From an uncultured Bryobacteraceae bacterium (lineage in GTDB: Bacteria > Acidobacteriota > Terriglobia > Bryobacterales > Bryobacteraceae), in contig CAKZUE010000026.1 in the NCBI GenBank assembly GCA_937920635.1, positions 62,001 to 126,000 of the forward strand: a stretch of 64,000 nt of DNA, given 5' to 3'. Below are positions 35,479 through 43,169 of the stretch, piece after piece (the first letter of the stretch is position 1; the number at the start of each line of letters is the position of its first letter). Below the pieces are notes generated by a model that did not search any database, was not told where the DNA came from, and worked only from the letters and a program-made list of their open reading frames with translations. A program made the position numbers and the translations under genes.

Positions 35479-36840
35479 TCACTCCCGCGCCAGAATGCCC
35501 AGCGCGCGCATCTTCTTGTAGAGGTTGCTCCTCTCCAGCCCCAGCAGTTCCGCCGTGCGCGTGATGTTGCCGCCGGTCTCTTCCAGCTTCTTCAGGATGT
35601 AGCGCCGCTCGGCCTCCTGACGCACCTCCTGAAGGCTCACCGGGCGCTCCTGCGCCCGCTCGGCGGCGCGCCGCCCCGTGGGAAGCGGTATGTGGCGGGC
35701 ATCGATCCGGACCTGCGGATACATGATCACGATCCGCTCCATCAGGTTCTTCAGTTCCCGCACGTTGCCCGGCCACGGATACTGCTGAAGCACCCGCACC
35801 GCCTCCGGCGTCAGCTCCTTCCGTTTGCGCCCGTAGGCGGCGGCGAACTCCTCCAAAAAATGCGCCGCCAGCAGCGGAATGTCCTCCACCCGCTCCCGCA
35901 GCGGCGGCACTTCGAACGGGATCACGTTCAGCCGGTAGAACAGATCCTCGCGGAAGTTGCCCCGTTCGATTTCTTCTTCCAGATTCTTGTTCGTTGAGGC
36001 GATCACCCGCACGTCCACCTGCACCGGCTGCGCCGAGCCCACCGGCTCGATGCGCTGCTCGTCCAGCACCCGCAACACCTTGGCCTGCATGCGCAGGCTC
36101 ATGTCCCCCACCTCGTCCAGAAACAGCGTGCCGCCGTCCGCCTTCTCGAATTTCCCCATCTTCACCGCGGTCACCCCGGGCGCCGCGCCCGGCCGCTGCC
36201 CGAACAGTTCAGCCTCGATCAGGTCGTCGGGCAGCGCCGCGCAGTTGACCTCCACAAACGGGCCCTCGGCGCGCGCGCTCTGGGCGTGGATGGCGTGCGC
36301 CACCAGCTCCTTGCCCGTGCCGCTTTCCCCGTAAATCAGCACGCGCCCGTTGGTGGCCGCCATGAGGGCGATCTGCTGCCGCAGCGCTTTGACCGGCACG
36401 CTCTCGCCGATGAGTTCCGGCCTCGGCCGCGCCGCCTGCCGCAGCTCCGCCACTTCCATCTGCAGCCGCCGGTGCTCAAGCGCGTTGCGCAGCACCAGCA
36501 GCACCCGCTCGATCGTCAGCGGCTTTTCGAGGAAATCGAACGCCCCCAGCTTGGTGGCCCGCACCGCGCTTTCGATGCTGCCATGGCCGGAGATCATGAT
36601 GAACGCCGGCGCGCTCGCCGGCGGCGCTTCCCGCACCCGTTCGAGCACCGCCAGCCCGTCCATGCCCGGCAGCCAGACGTCGAGCAGCACGGCGTCGAAC
36701 GGCTCCGCCGCCAGCCGCTCCAGGCACTCCTCGCCCGTAGCCACGCCTTCGGCGTACAGCCCCTCGTCCTGGAGAATGCCCGCCAGCGTCTCGCGGATGC
36801 CGGGTTCATCGTCGACAATCAGAATGCGCGGGCTGTTCAT
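35479..36840 (-). CDS. ntrX: NtrX/NtrC-type response regulator with altered GAFTGA loop
   Basis: 453 residues. The receiver domain (1-120) has the phospho-Asp in VLLDVWLPG and FLEKPL. The AAA+ domain (about 145-380) has Walker A GESGTGKE (near 171), Walker B GTLFLDEVGD and the second-region-of-homology FREDLFYRLNVIPF. A Fis-type helix-turn-helix (NITRTAELLGLERSNLYKKM) ends the protein. The sigma-54 contact loop reads FGQRPGAAPGV where activators have FGHxxGAFTGA. The ATG overlaps the ntrY stop (ATGA). The frame upstream of 36840 is only an antisense-like extension through ntrY. Confidence 0.9.
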   Translation of the reverse strand: MNSPRILIVDDEPGIRETLAGILQDEGLYAEGVATGEECLERLAAEPFDAVLLDVWLPGMDGLAVLERVREAPPASAPAFIMISGHGSIESAVRATKLGAFDFLEKPLTIERVLLVLRNALEHRRLQMEVAELRQAARPRPELIGESVPVKALRQQIALMAATNGRVLIYGESGTGKELVAHAIHAQSARAEGPFVEVNCAALPDDLIEAELFGQRPGAAPGVTAVKMGKFEKADGGTLFLDEVGDMSLRMQAKVLRVLDEQRIEPVGSAQPVQVDVRVIASTNKNLEEEIERGNFREDLFYRLNVIPFEVPPLRERVEDIPLLAAHFLEEFAAAYGRKRKELTPEAVRVLQQYPWPGNVRELKNLMERIVIMYPQVRIDARHIPLPTGRRAAERAQERPVSLQEVRQEAERRYILKKLEETGGNITRTAELLGLERSNLYKKMRALGILARE

Positions 36841-38915
36841 GGGTGGGTTTCCACGGCGCGCGCCCCGGCATCCTGCACAGGCGCGGCCGGCAATTCGATG
36901 ATAAATCGCGCGCCGGCCGGCGTGTTGTCCTCCACCCGGATCTGCGCATTGTGCTCCGCCACGATGTGGCTCACGATCGCCAGCCCGAGCCCCGTGCCCC
37001 GCCCCTTCGTGCTGAAATACGGCAGAAACAGCTTCTCCTTGTCCTCGGTGGAAATCCCGCAGCCTGTGTCGGCTACCTCCACCTCCACCGCATCGCCCGG
37101 CAGCGCCCGCGTCTCCACCAGCAGCTCCCGCACCGGCGAATCGCTCATCGCTTCCGCCGCGTTGTCGATCAGATTCACCAGCGCCCGCTTGAACTGCTCG
37201 CGGTCCAGCGGCGCCGCCGGCAAATCTCCGTCCAGCCGCAGCCGCACCGTGATCCCCTCCAGCCTTCCTTCGAACACCGCCAGCGCCTCCCGCACCACCG
37301 CATTCACGTCCGCCGGCTCCAGATGCGCCTCCGGAAACCGCGCGAACTGCGCAAACGCGTCCACCAGGTTCTTCACGCTGTCCACCTCCCGGTGGATCGT
37401 CGCGCAGCACTCCGTGATGATCCGCCGCACCTCCGGCGGCGGCGGCGCTTTCTCGATCTGCCGCAGGATCCGCTCCGCGCTCAGCGCGATCGGCGTGATC
37501 GGGTTCTTCAGCTCGTGCGCGATCCGCCGCGCCACTTCATGCCACGCCGCCGCCCGCTGCGCCCGCAAAATGTCGGTCGTGTCCTCCACCACCAGCACGA
37601 AGCCCGACGTTGTGGACGCCTCCAGCGCCGCCACTGTCAATGACAGGTGGCGCGCGCCTTGCGGCGTCTCCACTTCGAACTGCCTCGATGCCGAACCCGT
37701 CCGCCGCGCCCGCTTCAGCAGCCGCAGAAATTCGCCTGCCCGACCTCCCGGAATCAGATCTGTCAGCCGCATCCCCGCTTCGATCCGCCGCTCCGGCAGG
37801 ATCTTCTGCATCGCGCTGTTCACCAGCAGCACTGTCATGTCATGGCTCAGGCTGATGACGCCCGTCGGAATGCTCTCGAGCACCGCCTCAATGAACCGCC
37901 TCCGCCTTTCCAGCTCGTCCCGGTTCGCTTGCAGGTCCTCGGTCATCTCGTTGAACGCCCGCACCAGCGTCGCCAGTTCGTCCGTCGCCGCCACCTGCAC
38001 CCGCCACGACAGATCCCCGCTCCGCACCGCCCGCGCCGCCTCCAACAGCGCCGTCACCGGCGCCGTGATCTGGCGCGCCAGAAACAGCGCCACCCACACC
38101 GCCACAAACAGCACGAACAGCGTGATCAGAAACAGCAGTTGCAGATAGAACCGCCGCGTCTCCTTCCGGCTCGCCGCCAGCCGGTCGTAGTCCCGCACCT
38201 GCTGCTGAATCTCCTTCTCCCGCGCCGCCAGGTCCACCGGCGTCCGGATCCGCACCACAAGCTGCCCGCCCGCTACCGGCGCTGTCCCGGTGTGTTCCGT
38301 GCCGCCCTCCGCCTGCCCGTCGCCCTGACACACTGTCAGGTGTCCGCCGTCCGGACGAACGAAGTGAATCTCCGTGGCGCCCGCGGTCTCGCACGCCTTC
38401 GAGAAAAACTCGGCCGGCGTCCCGCTGCCCGACAGGAACTCCCGGAACAGCGCGCTGTCTGCCAGCCACCGCGCCGCCACATCCGCCCGCCGTTGCGCCT
38501 CCGTGTCCATCGCCCGCCCGATCTCGGTCAGGTTCAGCTTGATCCGCTCCGCCGGCCGGCTGAACCACTTGTCCAGGTTCCGGTTCAGCACCTCGAAGCT
38601 CCACAGGAACAGAAACACCGCCGGCAGCAGCGTCAGCCCCAACGCTCCCACCAGGATCTTCGTCCGGATCCGCGTGCCTTCCACCCCGGCGCGCCGCGCG
38701 AAGTACAGCTTGATGGCATCCCGGAACAGGATGAACGCCAGCAGCACGGTCAGCAGGAAGATCAGGCTCGATAGTGCCCAGAAAACGTAGGTCTGCTCCG
38801 GATTCGCCGGACCCCGGTCGCTCACCGTGAACGAACCCTGCCACACGACCAGCGCCAACAGAACGGCCAGCGCAATCAGTCCGGCGGAGAAGCGGAAACG
38901 GTGGCTCAATGGCAT
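36837..38915 (-). CDS. ntrY: NtrY-like membrane sensor histidine kinase
   Basis: 692 residues. N-terminal helices (about 10-30, 45-65, 85-105) and a further helix near 265-290 flank an extracytoplasmic region. HAMP (ARQITAPVTALLEAARAV), a PAS domain (FIEAVLESIPTGVISL), HisKA with VARRIAHELKNPITPIALSAERI (His near 466) and HATPase with NLIDNAAEAM and GTGLGLAIV follow. The AHELKNPLTPI-type H-box with this four-helix sensor is typical of NtrY. It is translationally coupled to the NtrX-like regulator. A TATGAT -10-like box lies at 38937-38942 on the minus strand. Confidence 0.92.
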   Translation of the reverse strand: MPLSHRFRFSAGLIALAVLLALVVWQGSFTVSDRGPANPEQTYVFWALSSLIFLLTVLLAFILFRDAIKLYFARRAGVEGTRIRTKILVGALGLTLLPAVFLFLWSFEVLNRNLDKWFSRPAERIKLNLTEIGRAMDTEAQRRADVAARWLADSALFREFLSGSGTPAEFFSKACETAGATEIHFVRPDGGHLTVCQGDGQAEGGTEHTGTAPVAGGQLVVRIRTPVDLAAREKEIQQQVRDYDRLAASRKETRRFYLQLLFLITLFVLFVAVWVALFLARQITAPVTALLEAARAVRSGDLSWRVQVAATDELATLVRAFNEMTEDLQANRDELERRRRFIEAVLESIPTGVISLSHDMTVLLVNSAMQKILPERRIEAGMRLTDLIPGGRAGEFLRLLKRARRTGSASRQFEVETPQGARHLSLTVAALEASTTSGFVLVVEDTTDILRAQRAAAWHEVARRIAHELKNPITPIALSAERILRQIEKAPPPPEVRRIITECCATIHREVDSVKNLVDAFAQFARFPEAHLEPADVNAVVREALAVFEGRLEGITVRLRLDGDLPAAPLDREQFKRALVNLIDNAAEAMSDSPVRELLVETRALPGDAVEVEVADTGCGISTEDKEKLFLPYFSTKGRGTGLGLAIVSHIVAEHNAQIRVEDNTPAGARFIIELPAAPVQDAGARAVETHP

Positions 38916-39373
38916 CGGCGGCCCTCGCGCCTTCCATCATAGGGGGCTCCGGCTGCCCGCGGAAGACCGTCGCGCCGGCGGGCCCTCACAGGCTCACTAC
39001 CCCCTTGACTTCATTTGTATAGATTATGTTACGATCATCACAGCGTTATCCCCCAGTCTTACAGGGGAGGTTGTTCTTTCAGCATGACATTGGCCTCAGG
39101 GACTCAAGAAATAAGCTGTGAGCCTGAGGAGAGGTTCAGGACACTGCGCGCGTCCCCGCGCGTAGATGCCTGCGCCCCCCGAGGAGGTAGTGCACGTTCT
39201 GTCCTCCCCGGGCCGCCTGCGAAGGAGCATCCTCGTCAGCGAAGCATCTACACATTCCCACTGCCCGCGGCGTTCACTCATTCGGCTTGTTCATTTCGTG
39301 ACCCGGTCTCCGGTTCGGGCTGGGTGTCCTCCGCGGGCGGTTCCAAGAAGTTCCAACACCCAGGGAGGGATTT
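38916..39373 (+). other. 458-bp region: ntrY upstream sequence and structured leader of the TonB receptor gene
   Basis: No convincing gene. A 97-codon frame from ATG 39084 to 39377 lacks any recognisable domain and is rejected. From about 39040 on, the sequence would form the receptor mRNA leader and holds several stem-loops. CCTCAGG (39094-39100) pairs with CCTGAGG (39123-39129), with an inner CTCA/TGAG. A CGCGCG stem lies near 39149-39165, and a GGAGG/CCTCC stem spans about 39180-39215. It ends in GGGAGG just before the receptor start. Confidence 0.55.
39005..39035 (+). promoter_or_regulatory. Candidate promoter of the TonB receptor gene
   Basis: TTGACT at 39005-39010 and TACGAT at 39030-39035 with a 19-bp spacer, in an AT-rich patch unlike its surroundings. 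The same TTGACT-19-bp arrangement occurs at 13027-13057. It would yield a leader of about 330 bases. Confidence 0.45.
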
Positions 39374-42300
39374 GTGACTATGAATCTCGCATCCAGCTTC
39401 AGGGGCGCCACAGGACGCTGGCTGGCGTTCGTGGCTCTTCTCGTACTGTGCACTATCTTTGCCGCCGCCCAGGAAACCACCGGCGGCATCCAAGGCGTAG
39501 TGACCGATCCGACCGGCGCCGTGATCCCCAACGCCACGGTGGAAATCAGCGGCGGTCCTCTGCCCCGTCCCATCACCTTGCAAACCGACTCCAGCGGCCA
39601 GTTCCTGCAACAGCAGTTGCCGGTCGGCATGTACACCGTCACCGTGACGGCGCAGGGCTTCTCAACGGTCCGCAAGACCGACACCCCCGTCGTGCTCGGC
39701 CGCGCCACCCGCGTCGACTTCCGCCTCGAAGTCGGCAAGGTGACCGAGAGCGTGGTCGTCAGCGCCGAAGCGGTGATGGTCGACACAACCTCATCGAGCT
39801 CGGCCATCAACGTCGACAAGACGTTTTTTGACCTGATCCCCAAGGGCCGCAGCTTTTACGATCTGATCAACATCGCCCCCGGCGCCCGCAATGAAGGCAA
39901 GGCCGGCGGCTTCCAGGTGGACGGCGCTTCCGGTTCGGAGAACGCCTACTTCCTCGATGGCATGGAAGTGACCAACATCCAGACCGGCGTGCTCTCCGGC
40001 CAGAACCGCGTGCCCGTCGAGATGGTGCAGCAGGTCCAGGTGAAGAACGGTGTCATGGACGCCCAGTACGGCGGCGCCATGGGCGGCGTCGTCAACGCCG
40101 TCGTCCGCAGTGGCTCCAACGAGTGGCATGGCCAGGCGGGCTTCTACTTCGACAACGACAACATGTCGGCGCGCCTCCGGCCCACCCTGGAAATGGATCC
40201 CACCGACGATAGCCGCACCCGCGTCCGCTACTTCCAGAACAAGATGGATGATTATTCCACCTGGAACCCGGTCTTCAACATCGGCGGCTACATCCTCAAG
40301 AACAGGCTGTTCTATTTCGGCGGCTTCATGCCGTCGCTGACCACCACCAACCGCACCGTGACCTTCCTGTCCAACAATCAAACGAGCACCTTCACGCAGA
40401 AGTACCGCCAGCACTACGCCGCCAATAAAATCGATTTCGCTCCGTTCAGCAAGCTGCGCATGAACATGAGCTGGGTGTGGAATCCCAACTATACCCGCGG
40501 CTTCCTGCCAGCCCGGCAGGGCACGGACTCGCCGAACCGCGATTGGGCCAACCTCGGCAACTACCGCGCCGGCCAGATCCTCTCCGGACAGGCCGATTTC
40601 CTCGCCACCAGCAAGCTGATCCTGAGCTTCCGTGGCGGCTACCAGTTCACCAACTACACCAACAACTACGCGCTGTCAAAGACGACCTTCATTTACAGCA
40701 CGTCCAACCTGATGTTCCCGGATCTTCCGCCGGCCGTCCGCCTTACCAGCACCGGCTGGGTGCAGCAGGGCACCTCGAGCACGGATTACGACATCTACCG
40801 CCGCACCAACCTGAACGCCGACGGCAGCTATCTGTTGAACCTCGGCGGCCAGCACAACATCAAGGCCGGCTGGCAGTACAACAAGCTCGAAAACGACGTC
40901 AAGACGCTGACGTATCCCACCGGCTACTACCGGTTCTACTGGAACCAGTCCTGGCCGTGCATCACCAATCAGTGCGACACGGTCCCGGCTCAGTATAGGG
41001 TCCCCGGCACCAACCGCGTCCGCGGCACCTACGGCTACTATCGCTGGCTGACATTCGGCACCTTCGGCTACGCCTCCAGCAACAACCACGCGCTCTTTTT
41101 CCAGGACAACTGGCGCGTCAACAAGCACCTCACGCTGAACCTCGGTCTCCGCACCGAGCGCGAGTATCTGCCCAGCTACGAAAAGCAGGGCATCGCTGCC
41201 GCTCCTCCCATCAAGTTCACCTGGGGCGACAAGCTCAGCCCGCGCATCGGCGGGGCTTTCGATCCCAAGGGCGACGGCAAGATGCGCTTCTACGCCTCGT
41301 GGGGCTACTTCTACGACATGATGAAGTACGAGATGCCCCGCGGCAGCTTCGGCGGCGACATCTACCTCACTTCCTACCACGCTCTCGACGACCCCAACGT
41401 CTTCACCACGATGCGCACCTACGGCTACCCGGCCGACCCGCGCAAGCTCCCCGGCCAGTTCTTCGAGCTGGTTGATTGGCGCATCCCGTCCAACGACCCC
41501 AACTCCTGCGAGAAGAACCACCTGCCCTGCGAAGGCCAGACCATCGAGCCGAATCTGAAGCCGATGAAGCAGCGCATGTTCGACCTCGGCTTCGACTACA
41601 GCCTCGATCCCACGCTGGTCGCCTCCGTCCGCTACACCAACCGCCGCCTCATCCGCACCATCGAGGACGTTGGCATCCTCGGCGAGGGTGGCGAGGTCTA
41701 TTTCATCGCCAACCCCGGTTACGGCATCACCGCCGACCGCAACTTCTGGGCTGCCGGCTTCCCGACCACCCCGAAAGCCCGGCGCGAGTATGACGCCATC
41801 GAGTTCCGCCTCGACAAGCGCTTCGCGAAAAACTATCAGTACGCCCTCAGCTACACCTGGTCGCGTCTGTATGGCAATTACTCCGGTCTGGCCAGCTCGG
41901 ACGAGAACGGCCGCACCAGCCCCAACGTGAACCGCTACTTCGACGTCCCATGGCTCGCTTACACCGAGCAGGGCGTGATGTCAGAAGGCCGTCTGGCGAC
42001 CGACCGTCCCCATACGCTGAAGTTCTTCGGCGGCTACACGCACAGAAGCTTCCTGGGGTCGACGACGATTTCACCCAACGTCGCCGTCTACTCCGGCACC
42101 CCGCTGACCACCGAGCTCAACGCCATCTCCTCCACGCCCATCTATCCGTACAACCGCGGCGACATGGGCCGGACGCCTGTCTTCTACAACTTCGACCTCA
42201 ACCTCATGCACGACTTCGTGCCTTTCTCGGCGCGGGAGAGCATGAAGATCCGCTTCGAGTTCACGGTCTTCAACCTGTTCAACTCGAGCATCGTCACCAA

Positions 42301-42490
42301 CAAAGACCAGGTGCTGCTGCACCCCGATGACAGCCAGATCCAGTTCGCCCACGAAGAGGACATCTTCAAAGGCTTCAACACGCTTAAGCTGATGAAGGAT
42401 CAGAAGCTCCGCATCAGCCCGCTCTACGGGCTGGCCAGCTCCTTCCAGGGTCCGCGCTACGCCCGTCTTCAGCTCACCTTCTTCTTCTAG
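39374..42490 (+). CDS. Oar-like TonB-dependent outer-membrane receptor with carboxypeptidase-regulatory domain
   Basis: A 1038-residue outer-membrane transporter. Signal peptide about 1-33 (WLAFVALLVLCTIFAAAQ). The N-terminal carboxypeptidase-regulatory-like beta-sandwich begins TTGGIQGVVTDPTGAVIPNATVEI. A plug domain follows (FYDLINIAPGARNEG, FQVDGASGSENAYFLDGMEV, VQVKNGVMDAQYGGAMGGVVNAVVRSG), then a beta-barrel ending in aromatic RLQLTFFF. This is the Oar-like type expanded in Acidobacteriota, generally thought to import large or complex organic substrates. The GTG start at 39374 has GGGAGG 5 bases upstream; ATG 39380 is two codons further. It stands alone and ends in a strong terminator. 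Confidence 0.93.
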   Translation: MTMNLASSFRGATGRWLAFVALLVLCTIFAAAQETTGGIQGVVTDPTGAVIPNATVEISGGPLPRPITLQTDSSGQFLQQQLPVGMYTVTVTAQGFSTVRKTDTPVVLGRATRVDFRLEVGKVTESVVVSAEAVMVDTTSSSSAINVDKTFFDLIPKGRSFYDLINIAPGARNEGKAGGFQVDGASGSENAYFLDGMEVTNIQTGVLSGQNRVPVEMVQQVQVKNGVMDAQYGGAMGGVVNAVVRSGSNEWHGQAGFYFDNDNMSARLRPTLEMDPTDDSRTRVRYFQNKMDDYSTWNPVFNIGGYILKNRLFYFGGFMPSLTTTNRTVTFLSNNQTSTFTQKYRQHYAANKIDFAPFSKLRMNMSWVWNPNYTRGFLPARQGTDSPNRDWANLGNYRAGQILSGQADFLATSKLILSFRGGYQFTNYTNNYALSKTTFIYSTSNLMFPDLPPAVRLTSTGWVQQGTSSTDYDIYRRTNLNADGSYLLNLGGQHNIKAGWQYNKLENDVKTLTYPTGYYRFYWNQSWPCITNQCDTVPAQYRVPGTNRVRGTYGYYRWLTFGTFGYASSNNHALFFQDNWRVNKHLTLNLGLRTEREYLPSYEKQGIAAAPPIKFTWGDKLSPRIGGAFDPKGDGKMRFYASWGYFYDMMKYEMPRGSFGGDIYLTSYHALDDPNVFTTMRTYGYPADPRKLPGQFFELVDWRIPSNDPNSCEKNHLPCEGQTIEPNLKPMKQRMFDLGFDYSLDPTLVASVRYTNRRLIRTIEDVGILGEGGEVYFIANPGYGITADRNFWAAGFPTTPKARREYDAIEFRLDKRFAKNYQYALSYTWSRLYGNYSGLASSDENGRTSPNVNRYFDVPWLAYTEQGVMSEGRLATDRPHTLKFFGGYTHRSFLGSTTISPNVAVYSGTPLTTELNAISSTPIYPYNRGDMGRTPVFYNFDLNLMHDFVPFSARESMKIRFEFTVFNLFNSSIVTNKDQVLLHPDDSQIQFAHEEDIFKGFNTLKLMKDQKLRISPLYGLASSFQGPRYARLQLTFFF

Positions 42491-42513
42491 GAACCGGCGA
42501 GCCTCAACGGCCG

Positions 42514-42544
42514 AAAAGGCGCCCCCAACCGGGGCGCCTTTTTT
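42514..42544 (+). terminator. Rho-independent terminator of the TonB receptor gene
   Basis: A perfect 12-bp stem, AAAAGGCGCCCC with GGGGCGCCTTTT around loop CAACC, runs into a total of six T. It lies 23 bases after the receptor stop. This is the clearest intrinsic terminator in the window. Confidence 0.92.
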
Positions 42545-42603
42545 GCTTGTCGGGGCGACCTTCCTGATCCGGCTCTTTCTAAAAACCCGGGAGACAAAAA
42601 CCC

Positions 42604-42646
42604 GGGAAAAAACCCGGGACAGGCCCGCCCGGGCGCCAGTTTTGCG
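42604..42646. repeat. Palindromic repeat copy E
   Basis: Core CCCGGGACAGGC-CC-GCCCGGGCGCCAG with A-rich left and T-rich right flanks, a variant with CCGGG in place of TGGCA. It is the end block of the longer element extending to 42743, in inverted orientation to copy B. Short CCCGGG-containing sequence is repeated just before it (42586-42603). Confidence 0.8.
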
Positions 42647-42829
42647 TGATTCGATCCCACCCGGGACCGCTCACCCCAAGCGGCCTCAGGCCGCTTCGCT
42701 CGCGGCACTGAAACAAGGGTACGCCCGCGCCAGCACGCTTCTGAGCCGCGAATGGACCGCGCGAAGCGTCCGAAGGGAGCAGCCCCAGGCCGCGGCTGGC
42801 GGCCAACGCCAGACAGGGCCCGCCGGCGC

Positions 42830-43000
42830 GGCGGATGCGGCAGCGGCTGGAGCGTGGAACCGGTGCTCGGACGGATCAAATCGATCCTCGGCTGCCGGAA
42901 ACTTCTGCTGCGGGCCTGGCGGAAGTGCGGGGCGAGTGGCGCCTGACCCGCACGGCGATCGACCTGCGTCGGCAGTACAGGATGTGGTCGGCTGCCGTGG
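42830..43000 (+). pseudogene. Remnant of an IS1182-like transposase C-terminus, frameshifted
   Basis: One frame reads WSVEPVLGRIKSILGCRKLL and ends in LLRA. The neighbouring frame continues GLAEVRGEWRLTRTAIDLRR. Together they match the conserved C-terminal pattern of IS1182-family transposases (VEPVFGxIK...GFRRFLLRGLxKVxxEW). The switch occurs at 42911-42915, consistent with loss of one G from CGGGGCC. The catalytic DDE core is absent, so only the tail survives. Confidence 0.7.
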
Positions 43001-43169
43001 GGCAGGATCCCAATGGCCCGATCCAGCCTTGCCGCGCCTGCAAACCGCCCGATCCCCGCCGACGAAAACCGATCTGTCCAGCCATCTCCGCCGCGCCCGG
43101 TCAATATCATCAGGTTCAGCCCGGCAGACTCCCAGGCTGTGCCAGTTTGGCCGGTTGGGGGGTGGCGTG

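Larger units (their letters stand above)
42491..43169. other. 679-bp convergent intergenic region with terminator, repeat element and transposase remnant
   Basis: No intact gene. In order it holds the receptor terminator (42514-42544), palindromic repeat copy E, an inverted copy of the element at 21268-21405 (42604-42743), a frameshifted IS1182-like transposase C-terminus (about 42830-43000), and about 170 bases with no recognisable content before the esterase stop. Frames of up to 349 codons exist on both strands but are low-complexity and lack domains. Confidence 0.7.

Noticed and set aside
36840-37410. 190-codon N-terminal extension of the NtrX-like frame
   Set aside because: It is Gly/Ala-rich sequence overlapping ntrY out of frame. 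The receiver domain begins exactly at ATG 36840, which overlaps the ntrY stop.
39015-39377. Open frame of 97-120 codons upstream of the TonB receptor
   Set aside because: It lies in the structured leader and has no domain; the ATG at 39084 is too far from the GGGGAGG at 39064-39070. Kept as leader sequence.
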